A stretch of DNA of 64,000 nt from the NCBI RefSeq assembly GCF_039941195.1, contig NZ_JBDVFA010000105.1:1-64000 (forward strand), given 5' to 3'. Numbering within the stretch: position 1 is the first letter of the stretch; each line of letters opens with the position of its first letter. Shown piece by piece: positions 53,081 through 60,634 of this stretch. Origin of the DNA: Aurantibacter_A sp039941195 (GTDB taxonomy: Bacteria; Bacteroidota; Bacteroidia; Flavobacteriales; Flavobacteriaceae). Below the pieces are notes generated by a model that did not search any database, was not told the origin of the DNA, and worked only from the letters and a program-made list of their open reading frames with translations. A program made the translations under genes and the position numbers.

Positions 53081-53101
53081 AAAATGTACAGTGTACATTT
53101 T
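53081..53101. promoter_or_regulatory. Palindrome in array unit 1 (perfect 10-bp arms)
   Basis: AAAATGTACA-G-TGTACATTTT is a perfect palindrome about a single central base. The same sequence stands in unit 3 (53308-53328); unit 2 (53195-53215) has two changed positions in one arm. It may be a protein-binding site or a weak terminator stem. Confidence 0.6.
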
Positions 53102-53307
53102 TAGTGAATAAGCGAGCTGGCGCGTTGGCAAGTTGTCTTCCATTTACGGCACTGGGTCATAACCTTTGCCGCCCCTCGGCGTTAGAACGTAAAGAAAATG
53201 TACGGTTTACATTTTTAGTGAATAAGCGAGCAGGCGCGTTGGCAAGTTGTCATCCGTTAACGAACTGGGTCATAACCTTTACCGCCCCACGGCGTTAGAA
53301 CGTAAAG

Positions 53308-53328
53308 AAAATGTACAGTGTACATTTT
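53308..53328. promoter_or_regulatory. Palindrome in array unit 3 (perfect 10-bp arms)
   Basis: Identical to the unit 1 palindrome AAAATGTACA-G-TGTACATTTT, 227 bases away, which equals the sum of the two unit lengths. Confidence 0.6.
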
Positions 53329-53357
53329 TAGTGAATAAGCGAGCAGGCGCGTTGGCA

Positions 53358-53415
53358 AGTTGTCATCCGTTTACGGCACTGGGTCATAACCTTTGCCACC
53401 CCACGGATGACAACT
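53358..53415. repeat. 13-bp inverted arms flanking the 3' end of yidD
   Basis: AGTTGTCATCCGT (53358-53370) and ACGGATGACAACT (53403-53415) are perfect inverted copies. The left arm abuts the yidD stop codon (53371-53373) and the right arm lies in the coding sequence, enclosing the 32 bases that are duplicated in the array. Confidence 0.9.
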
Positions 53416-53592
53416 AAAAATCCGCTTTAACGCTAACCATCCACCTTTAAAAAGCCCATGTTTTTGAAGTGCTTCAAGAGAATATTGCGAGCAAGTAGGG
53501 GTGTAGCGACATGTTGCTGGAGTAAACGGTGAAATTACATTCTGATAGAATTTTACAAGAAATACAAAAGGGGCTATCAGAATTTTTTTCAT
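53371..53592 (-). CDS. yidD: Membrane protein insertion efficiency factor YidD
   Basis: Small membrane-associated protein that aids YidC. The start is placed at the ATG at 53592 (MKKILIAPFVFLVKFYQ); the upstream TTG at 53601 adds three residues. YQNVISPFTPATCRYTPTCSQYSLEAL and GGWLALKRIFSCHPWGGKGYDPVP give all signature motifs, including the Cys pair. It follows cysS by 17 bases from the ATG and belongs to the folE-cysS-yidD unit. Its last 36 bases are the repeated part of the downstream tandem array. Confidence 0.94.
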   Translation of the reverse strand: MKKILIAPFVFLVKFYQNVISPFTPATCRYTPTCSQYSLEALQKHGLFKGGWLALKRIFSCHPWGGKGYDPVP

Positions 53593-53609
53593 TTGAGTCA
53601 AAATTACTA

Positions 53610-55091
53610 TTAAGAAACACTAAATGAAGTGCCATCTTTCCCATCTTTCAATTGTATGCCTAACGCTGTTAATTGATCTCTAATTTTATCGGAAGTCGCA
53701 AAATCTTTATTGGCGCGAGCTTCATTTCGTAGCTCAATTAAGAGTGAAACTACTCCGGATAATTTGTCAGAATTAGCATTAGCATCTTGCGTGTTTTCAA
53801 GTCCTAAAACATCGAACACGAATGCATAAATGCTTTTTTCTAATAATTTCTTATCATCGGCAGTAATAGTCTCTCTAGCTTCTTTAATTAGATTGATGTG
53901 CTTAACAGCATCGAACAATTGCGCAATTAATATTGGAGTGTTAAAATCATCATTCATAGCATCATAGCAATTTTTTTGCCAATCGGTTATGTTGAAGTTA
54001 GTGGTGTTTCCTTCTGGAAGATTTTCAATAGTAGCTATAGCCTCCATTAGTTTGTTATAACCTTTTTCAGATGCGATTAGAGCTTCGTTACTCAAATCTA
54101 GAATGCTTGTATAATGGGCTTGCATCATGAAAAAACGGACAACTGCGGGCGCAAAAGCTTTGCTTAAAATATCATTTTCACCAGTAAATATTTCACCAGG
54201 TAAAATATTGTTTCCTGTAGATTTCGCCATTTTCTTACCATTCATAGTAAGCATATTAGCATGTAACCAATAGTTAACAGGTGATTGTCCATTACAGGCT
54301 TCAGCTTGAGCAATTTCACATTCGTGATGTGGAAATTTTAAATCCATACCACCACCGTGAATATCAAAGGTTTCGCCTAAATATTTGGTGCTCATTGCAG
54401 TACACTCAAGGTGCCATCCTGGAAAACCATCTCCCCAAGGCGAAGGCCAACGCATGATATGTTGTGGTTCTGCTTTTTTCCAAAGTGCGAAATCTTGCGG
54501 ACTATGCTTGTCGTCTTGTGCAGCAAGTTCGCGCGTATTCGCAATCATGTCTTCCAACTTTCTACCACTTAGCTTACCATATTCATGGGTTTCATTGAAC
54601 TTATTTACATCAAAATAGACCGACCCATTCGTTTCGTAAGCGAATCCTTTTTCAAGAATATCTTTAATAATTTCAATTTGTTCAATGATATGGCCTGTAG
54701 CTGTCGGCTCAATACTAGGAGGTAGAAAATTAAATTGTTCAAGAATAGTATGGAAATCAACCGTGTAGCGTTGCACTACCTCCATTGGCTCTAATTTCTC
54801 CAGCCTTGCTTTTTTAGCAATTTTATCTTCACCATCTTCGGCATCATCAACTAAATGTCCGGCATCTGTGATATTACGTACGTAACGAACTTTGTATCCT
54901 AAATGTTTAAAATAGCGAAATATCATATCAAATGACATGAAGGTTCTACAGTTTCCTAAATGCACATTGCTATAAACTGTAGGCCCACAAACATACATGC
55001 CAATGTGGCCTTCATTTATGGGTTCGAAAATTTCTTTTTTACCAGAAAGTGAATTGTAAATTTTTAAAGATTGCTCTTGGTACAAGTTCAT
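53610..55091 (-). CDS. cysS: Cysteinyl-tRNA synthetase
   Basis: Class I aminoacyl-tRNA synthetase. The HIGH motif is HLGN in YSNVHLGNCRT; KMSKS reads KMAKS. The zinc-binding residues include a Cys early (CGPTVY) and WHLECTAMS with HHECEIAQ. The 493-residue length is standard. It lies between folE (14-base gap) and yidD, forming a compact housekeeping unit. Confidence 0.97.
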   Translation of the reverse strand: MNLYQEQSLKIYNSLSGKKEIFEPINEGHIGMYVCGPTVYSNVHLGNCRTFMSFDMIFRYFKHLGYKVRYVRNITDAGHLVDDAEDGEDKIAKKARLEKLEPMEVVQRYTVDFHTILEQFNFLPPSIEPTATGHIIEQIEIIKDILEKGFAYETNGSVYFDVNKFNETHEYGKLSGRKLEDMIANTRELAAQDDKHSPQDFALWKKAEPQHIMRWPSPWGDGFPGWHLECTAMSTKYLGETFDIHGGGMDLKFPHHECEIAQAEACNGQSPVNYWLHANMLTMNGKKMAKSTGNNILPGEIFTGENDILSKAFAPAVVRFFMMQAHYTSILDLSNEALIASEKGYNKLMEAIATIENLPEGNTTNFNITDWQKNCYDAMNDDFNTPILIAQLFDAVKHINLIKEARETITADDKKLLEKSIYAFVFDVLGLENTQDANANSDKLSGVVSLLIELRNEARANKDFATSDKIRDQLTALGIQLKDGKDGTSFSVS

Positions 55092-55105
55092 GTTAAATTG
55101 AACAA

Positions 55106-55786
55106 TTAATAATTTGTTTCTAAGTTGATGTAGTCTAAAAATTCGCGACGCGTACCTTCTTCTTTAAATTTCCCGCCATATTCTGCGGTAACAGTACTAC
55201 TGTCAATATCTCTAATTCCACGAGAGTTTACGCACAGGTGCTTTGCATCTATAACACATGCAACATCTTCTGTATTTAGTACTTTTTGTAGCTCTTTTAC
55301 AATTTGAATATTTAGTCGCTCTTGTACTTGAGGTCTTTTGGCGAAGTAATCAACTATCCTGTTCATTTTGGAGAGTCCAACTACGGTACCATTAGATATG
55401 TAGGCAATATGTGCTTTACCAACAATTGGCAATAAATGGTGCTCACATGTAGAGTATAATGTGATATTTTTTTCAACCAACATTTCACCATATTTGTATT
55501 TATTGTCGAATGTAGAAGACTTAGGTTTTCTTTTAGGGTCTAATCCGCCAAATATTTCATTAACAAACATTTTGGCAACCCTGTTCGGAGTTCCTTGTAA
55601 GCTATCGTCATCAAGATCTAAACCTAATGTCAACATTACTTCGCGAATATTTTCGCGAATTCTTTCTATTTTTTCTTCATCTGTTAATACAAATGCATCT
55701 TCACGCAGGGGCGTGGCTTCTGAGGAGGAAACATGATCATTACCTATCTCATCAAATGGCTCTTCCAAAGTATTGTCGATTTTCAT
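55106..55786 (-). CDS. folE: GTP cyclohydrolase I
   Basis: Converts GTP to dihydroneopterin triphosphate, the first step of folate and pterin synthesis. STCEHHLLPIVGKAHIAY and VIDAKHLCVNSRG hold the zinc ligands and the catalytic His. SKMNRIVDYFAKRPQVQERL is the conserved helix. The first 40 residues form an acidic, Asp/Glu-rich extension before the core. It is the first gene of the folE-cysS-yidD unit. Confidence 0.96.
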   Translation of the reverse strand: MKIDNTLEEPFDEIGNDHVSSSEATPLREDAFVLTDEEKIERIRENIREVMLTLGLDLDDDSLQGTPNRVAKMFVNEIFGGLDPKRKPKSSTFDNKYKYGEMLVEKNITLYSTCEHHLLPIVGKAHIAYISNGTVVGLSKMNRIVDYFAKRPQVQERLNIQIVKELQKVLNTEDVACVIDAKHLCVNSRGIRDIDSSTVTAEYGGKFKEEGTRREFLDYINLETNY

Positions 55787-56293
55787 TCAAATATGGCTTA
55801 AACGAAAGGCAAAGATATGGATAAAAAGCAACTTTATCTTGTGTTTTATGGAATAGCCGACTTAAATTGATGTTAAGGATTTATTATGAAATTCATGATA
55901 TTTCATGAGATATTGGTTGTGAATCTTCAAAATATAAATGTTTGTTAGTTGTATTTGATGTATAAATTCCATTGTGTTGTGTGGGTGTTAAAATGAATGA
56001 TTAAAAAATTATATGGCCCTGTGTATTACTGGGGTTAGCCTAATCGATTAACTGTAATATTTTTCCGTCTAATGCATACTAAATCCCGCTCATATGAGTT
56101 ATTATTTATGATTGCAGATAAGAAGGCTTTGAAATAGGACTTTGGATTGGAAGTGAGAAATAGAAAAAGAAACTTGTTGTAAACATCAGATTATAAGGGT
56201 TTTGATTTTATTAAATGATTTAGAACGTCTAGATTCTATTTAAATAATATTGCAATCATTCAAGGCTTTCGATACATCAATAGCCCCACATTT
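55787..56293. other. Gene-free intergenic region
   Basis: No credible ORF, tRNA, terminator or repeat is seen apart from a short ATGAAAT/ATTTCAT inverted sequence near the left end. The stretch separates divergent genes (folE and the T9SS-CTD protein gene), so it should hold both promoters, but I cannot pick a convincing -33/-7 pair. Confidence 0.45.
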
Positions 56294-57742
56294 ATGCGTT
56301 TAATCGTTAGTGCCTTGTGCGCGTGTCTATTATTTTCATTGAACATGAGAGGGCAAACCTCTCCGAATTCACCAGATTGTCGTAGTGCAATACCTGTTTG
56401 TGCCGACGCACCAATTATGGGAATGGCCGATGGTGGTGGCGATATCGATGATTTTGATCCCGAAGTTATTACTGAGACTGGTTGTTTAGAAAAAGGTAGC
56501 CTTGTAAATGCCAATATAGAGCATAATACAGCGTGGTATGTTTTTAGAGCGGGAACTGGCGGACAAGTTGGTTTCGATATTGAGTCCATTGCAATTAGCG
56601 GAACTACGCCCACTGCTGAATGGGATTTTGCTGTTTATGGGCCTGATGTAGATTGTGGAGATATTAGTAATGGTACTGCTATTCCGATTCGTTGTAATTA
56701 TGAAGTAAACAATACAAATTTTACTGGCCTTGGCATAAATCCAGAAAATGGGCAGGAAGGTGCTCCTAATGTTACTCAAAGTCAAAATACTTACGATGAG
56801 TTCTTAGATGTTGAACCAGGTGAAATATATTACATTCTTATCAATAATTTCAATACTAATTTTGATGATGAAGCAGAACCCTTTATGTTGACCTTTACAG
56901 GTAGTTCTGTAGATGCTGATCAAGATTCAGCATTGGATTGTACATTAAGAGATGAATTTTTAGGATTGGATATTGTTGCTTGCGAAGGCGATCCAGATAT
57001 TACGTTAAGTGCATTAAATTCACCGGCAGGCGCAGATATTGCGAATGTAGAATGGACTGTAGATTATGATGATGATGGAACAGTAGATGCTACGTTATCT
57101 GGAACAGGAACTTTTGGAGCAGAATATGTCGTTACTAGTCCTAATACTGGTAGGTATTTTGCTGAAATTACAACAGCATCGGGTTCACCACCTACAGTGG
57201 CTGATGATGGCGGAATATTAATCACTTTTCATGGTGAGCCGATATTGGATGAAGTACGAGTAATTGATGACCTTATTGCTAGCGATATTCATGATGTTTA
57301 TAGTGTTGAAATAATTGTTGATGGTAACAGCGATTACGAGTATGCTATCAACGATGGTGAATTTCAAGATGATCCTATTTTCAACGATATTCCTCCTGGA
57401 GTTAATACAGTTGTCATAAATGATAAAAATGGCTGCGGTATCACTGAACCAATTGAGTTTTTAGTGGTTGGTTACCCAAAATTTTTCACCCCTAATGGCG
57501 ATGGAACTAATGATACTTGGAATGTGAAAGGAATTGAGGAGCTTATTAATCCTTCAGTATATATTTTTGACCGTTATGGAAAGCTTATAGAGCAATTGGC
57601 AGTAAATGCCAATTGGGATGGAACCTATAACGGAGCGCGTATGCCGTCAACAGATTACTGGTTCCGACTCGAATACGAACGTACTGATGATACCGTGGTT
57701 GTAGCTAGAACTATTCAAACGCATTTTACATTAAAACGATAA
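56294..57742 (+). CDS. Secreted protein with a type IX secretion (gliding-motility-type) C-terminal domain
   Basis: Exported surface protein. A signal peptide ends near NMRGQ. The N-terminal part (CRSAIPVCADAPI, NTAWYVFRAGTGGQVGFDIESI, EWDFAVYGPDVDCG) is a beta-rich module found in many Bacteroidota adhesins. An Ig-like repeat is seen around residues 235-300. The end YPKFFTPNGDGTNDTW through IFDRYGKLIEQL and DYWFRLEY is the type B T9SS sorting domain (TIGR04131-like). The protein would be secreted by the type IX system and shed or attached. No T9SS gene is nearby. Confidence 0.88.
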   Translation: MRLIVSALCACLLFSLNMRGQTSPNSPDCRSAIPVCADAPIMGMADGGGDIDDFDPEVITETGCLEKGSLVNANIEHNTAWYVFRAGTGGQVGFDIESIAISGTTPTAEWDFAVYGPDVDCGDISNGTAIPIRCNYEVNNTNFTGLGINPENGQEGAPNVTQSQNTYDEFLDVEPGEIYYILINNFNTNFDDEAEPFMLTFTGSSVDADQDSALDCTLRDEFLGLDIVACEGDPDITLSALNSPAGADIANVEWTVDYDDDGTVDATLSGTGTFGAEYVVTSPNTGRYFAEITTASGSPPTVADDGGILITFHGEPILDEVRVIDDLIASDIHDVYSVEIIVDGNSDYEYAINDGEFQDDPIFNDIPPGVNTVVINDKNGCGITEPIEFLVVGYPKFFTPNGDGTNDTWNVKGIEELINPSVYIFDRYGKLIEQLAVNANWDGTYNGARMPSTDYWFRLEYERTDDTVVVARTIQTHFTLKR

Positions 57743-57745
57743 TAC

Positions 57746-57777
57746 AAATAGGGCTGGTTTTACCAGCCCTATTTTGT
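57746..57777. terminator. Bidirectional terminator
   Basis: Stem AATAGGGCTGGT/ACCAGCCCTATT (57747-57758 and 57762-57773) has a three-base loop and T- and A-rich flanks, between convergent genes. Confidence 0.88.
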
Positions 57778-57796
57778 TCGCTTTTCTTTTTCACTT

Positions 57797-59296
57797 TTAG
57801 AAGTTTACAGTATATCCTAAAGATACATTTGTATTTATTCTGTCTATGGTTGCAGGAGTAGTAATTCCCGTGGTGAACAAGCTTTCATTTACTTGTTGTT
57901 CTGTGCGATTTAATGCAATATCTAATCTGCTTTTTCTGAAGTTAATACCAAGTCCTCCTGAATAACCATTTAAATCTCCAATAGTATTGCCGTTAACAAA
58001 CGGACTTTGCTCATACCGATAACCAGCGCGTAAACTAAATCTTTGTATTCTGTATTCACCGCCTAATTTAATTGTTGATACCTGCCCTAAGGTATTTTCA
58101 ATTTCAGCATTCACATTTGAAAAATCTGAATCAGGTTTTAATAGAGTACTGGACATATCTTGATATCCATAATCCAAACTTAAAAGACCATTCTTACCAA
58201 ATACAAATGCAAGACTTCCAGTTAATTTACCTGGGGTTTTAAGCTTATAAGGTTCAAAAAGATTGATTATGTCAAAATTAATATAGTCAATATCAATGTC
58301 CGCAGTAGTTGAATTTATTCGTTGTGAAAAATCGTCGGTTAAGCGGTACCAAGTAGGCGATTGGTAACTTGCTCCAAAGCGAATAAAATCGTTAATTTTC
58401 CCAATAGCACCTAAACTAAATGAAAATCCGTCGCCTTCGGTACTTAAGTAATTATCGAAAGTTGTAAAATTGGTAGGTGAGTCGGTATTGTAACCTCTTT
58501 CTGTAAATTCGTCATACTGGGTATAAACTATAGTATGAAAGTTTAATGAAGCCCCAAAGTATAGATTCTCACCAAATTGAGTAGCACCATTTACAACAAA
58601 TTTACTGTTGTAGCCTGTTGTACTATGTGTAAATTCTTGATTTACCAAATTATAATTTGAATTGCTAATGTAAGCTGTATTGTTGTCATCATTTTCATCC
58701 ACAGGGTTAATTATTCCACCATAATAACCTAAGAAAGCTTGTTGGTCTGCAAACCCTTGTTGCGCACCAATGTCTAAATAAGCATCTTCCAAATATTCTC
58801 CGTCAAGGGTTAAAATGGAAGAAAAAGGAGCCCCTTGTGCATAATTAAGAAAATAATTGTCGATTCCCTCGGTACTACTTCCTCTAACAAAAGTTTCGTT
58901 GTCGAAATTCTCCGCTAAATCATAGTTAATCGCTAAGGTGAATTTTCTCCAAGGAGATTCGTTTTTCGATTTAAAAACTAAAACTCCACCAATTTGATTA
59001 AATTCCAATGAATTTAATTTAGAATTCGTTCTTCCATCATTATAGGCGGCATCATTATTTCTATTATAGTTTGTACCGGTGATACCAAAAAGGCTGTTAT
59101 TAAAAACCGCCAATCCTGCTGGGTTAACGTTTAGGGCGGATAAATCACCACCTAGTGCTCCAAACGCACCACCCATACTTTGATATCTAGCTGATCCCTG
59201 TAGGTTTTCAGAACTATATCGTAATGCATCGTTAAGGTTCTGTGCGGTACCAAAAGCACATAACAATAGTGTAATGAAAGTCAAATATCTTTTCAT
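57797..59296 (-). CDS. FadL/OMPP1-like outer-membrane transport protein
   Basis: Barrel protein of about 500 residues. A signal peptide ends FGTAQ. The N-terminal NLNDALRYSSENLQGSARYQSMGGAFGALGGDLSALNVNPAGLAVF is the signature of the Bacteroidota FadL/TodX-like group (often called hemin receptor). The hatch region is followed by repeated strands, ending SLGYTVNF with a terminal Phe. Substrates are likely small hydrophobic compounds. The upstream Gly/Trp-rich lipoprotein gene (44-base gap) probably shares its transcript. Confidence 0.85.
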   Translation of the reverse strand: MKRYLTFITLLLCAFGTAQNLNDALRYSSENLQGSARYQSMGGAFGALGGDLSALNVNPAGLAVFNNSLFGITGTNYNRNNDAAYNDGRTNSKLNSLEFNQIGGVLVFKSKNESPWRKFTLAINYDLAENFDNETFVRGSSTEGIDNYFLNYAQGAPFSSILTLDGEYLEDAYLDIGAQQGFADQQAFLGYYGGIINPVDENDDNNTAYISNSNYNLVNQEFTHSTTGYNSKFVVNGATQFGENLYFGASLNFHTIVYTQYDEFTERGYNTDSPTNFTTFDNYLSTEGDGFSFSLGAIGKINDFIRFGASYQSPTWYRLTDDFSQRINSTTADIDIDYINFDIINLFEPYKLKTPGKLTGSLAFVFGKNGLLSLDYGYQDMSSTLLKPDSDFSNVNAEIENTLGQVSTIKLGGEYRIQRFSLRAGYRYEQSPFVNGNTIGDLNGYSGGLGINFRKSRLDIALNRTEQQVNESLFTTGITTPATIDRINTNVSLGYTVNF

Positions 59297-59340
59297 AGGG
59301 TATAAATTACAATCGTTTTTGAATGATTTTAAATCAAGAA

Positions 59341-60540
59341 TTAATTTCTTCTGCTACTACTGCTTCTAGAGCCTGAAGACCTGCTTGATCCACTTGAAGA
59401 AGATCTACTAGCCGAAGAGGACCTACTTGAACTACTCGAACTTCTATAGCTCCCAGAACTTCTGCTGCTTGTTCCGCTTGATCTATTGTAGCTTCCACTA
59501 CTTCTAGAAGTGCTACCAGAGCTTCTGTAAGTCGAAGATCTTGGAGTTGTACTTCTAGTGCGAGTTGCAGAAGAACTTCTAGCTGTTGTACTTCTAGAGC
59601 TCGTATTATAGCGCGGTGTACTTCTCGTAGTTCTACTAGTTCTATAGCTGCGATTTTGATCTACACCTACATTTCTTCTAGCCGTAGTACTAGATCTTGA
59701 ACTTCTAGTAGCTACATTTCTTCCGGCAGTAGAACGTGAAGTTGAACTTCTATATCTGGCTGTATTTCCACGTGCCGCACTTACATTAGAACGTCCACGA
59801 AGTGCTGTTGAATTACCAACTATTGAATTTGTATTTCTATAGATTCCTCGTCTGGAGTTATTATAAGCATAAGCTCTACCATAATAATTACCATATCTAT
59901 TAAATCTTCCATAGTTATAATTATTAAAGCCTTGATAGTAGCCGAAAGGAGGGCACCATGTACCAGCCCAGCCATATCCGTAGCCACCCCAACCGTAACC
60001 ATAGCCACCCCAGCCGAAATTGTTCCATCTATTCCATCGGTTCCAACCATATCCATAGCCACCCCAGCCATATCCATATCTACCATATCCATTCCATAAC
60101 CATGGAGAACTCCATCCATAACCCCAGCTATTATCATAGATGTTTACATTTACACTAGTTGTGTTTTCTCCCCAACCTCCGTAAGATGCATAATCGTTAT
60201 TGTTGTCGTAATAATCCGTTAAATTCCCATTAGAAAGACTGTCATTTTCTACACTAGAGTATGAATCGATGTCAGTAAAAATTTCGCCATCATTTACATT
60301 TTCATATTGATTAGATTGTAAGGCGAAATAATCTGAATAAACATTACTATCTTCAATAGGTTGTTGTTGATTTTGAGGTTGATTTTCAGTTACAACACGT
60401 CGGTCGGTATTATCTGCATATATACCGTCATTGTCATAATAAGTAGCTTGTTGGTATGACCCACAGGATGTAAATAAAATGCCCACTATGCCAATAAGCA
60501 TAGTCGTGCGATATTTTTTCAGGGGTAGGGAATTAATCAT
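59341..60540 (-). CDS. Low-complexity lipoprotein: Gly/Trp/Tyr-rich then Ser/Arg/Thr-rich
   Basis: Function unknown. Lipoprotein signal ends LFTSC (C26); a start at 60501 would shorten it by 13 residues. After a polar Asp/Asn/Gln part, residues roughly 130-210 are nearly all Gly, Tyr, Trp and Asn (GWGGYGYGWGGYGYGW), and residues from about 225 to the end are Ser, Arg and Thr (RSSGSYNRSSG). The first region resembles adhesive or amyloid-forming sequences, and the strongly basic tail could bind polyanions. It is divergent from proS; such proteins beside proS are often mislabelled prolyl-tRNA synthetase. Confidence 0.78.
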   Translation of the reverse strand: MINSLPLKKYRTTMLIGIVGILFTSCGSYQQATYYDNDGIYADNTDRRVVTENQPQNQQQPIEDSNVYSDYFALQSNQYENVNDGEIFTDIDSYSSVENDSLSNGNLTDYYDNNNDYASYGGWGENTTSVNVNIYDNSWGYGWSSPWLWNGYGRYGYGWGGYGYGWNRWNRWNNFGWGGYGYGWGGYGYGWAGTWCPPFGYYQGFNNYNYGRFNRYGNYYGRAYAYNNSRRGIYRNTNSIVGNSTALRGRSNVSAARGNTARYRSSTSRSTAGRNVATRSSRSSTTARRNVGVDQNRSYRTSRTTRSTPRYNTSSRSTTARSSSATRTRSTTPRSSTYRSSGSTSRSSGSYNRSSGTSSRSSGSYRSSSSSSRSSSASRSSSSGSSRSSGSRSSSSRRN

Positions 60541-60634
60541 AGCTGTAGAATTTATTGTTGAACATACTAAAAATAACTAGTTTTACCCAACTATTTTCTA
60601 TCAATAACACAAGTTTTGTGCCAAAGTACTGTTA

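Larger units (their letters stand above)
53031..53404. repeat. Tandem array of three 113-114-bp units plus a degenerate left part, each carrying the yidD 3' end
   Basis: Units run 53063-53176, 53177-53289 and 53290-53403, with a worn partial copy on the left (53031-53062). In minus-strand order each unit is about 36 bases matching the yidD end (Pro-x-Gly-Gly-Lys-Gly-Tyr-Asp-Pro-Val-x-stop) and about 78 bases of unrelated sequence that includes a short palindrome. The right-hand yidD piece is the true gene end. It is visibly higher in GC than its surroundings. The last unit overlaps the yidD coding end. Confidence 0.92.

Noticed and set aside
53104..53298. Plus-strand 64-codon frame through the tandem array, with NKRAGALASC twice
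   Set aside because: It is a by-product of the repeat period; it has no start context and only reflects duplicated DNA whose sense part is the yidD tail on the other strand.
53031..53404. CRISPR array or integron cassette (attC) array
   Set aside because: Repeat units are contiguous without unique spacers, which rules out CRISPR. GCGTTAGAACG looks like an attC core, but GTTRRRY and RYYYAAC are not met and no integrase is in the window.
59820..60137. 105-codon minus-strand frame rich in Met, Asp and Gly
   Set aside because: It is a shifted frame of the Gly/Trp/Tyr repeats and inherits their periodicity.
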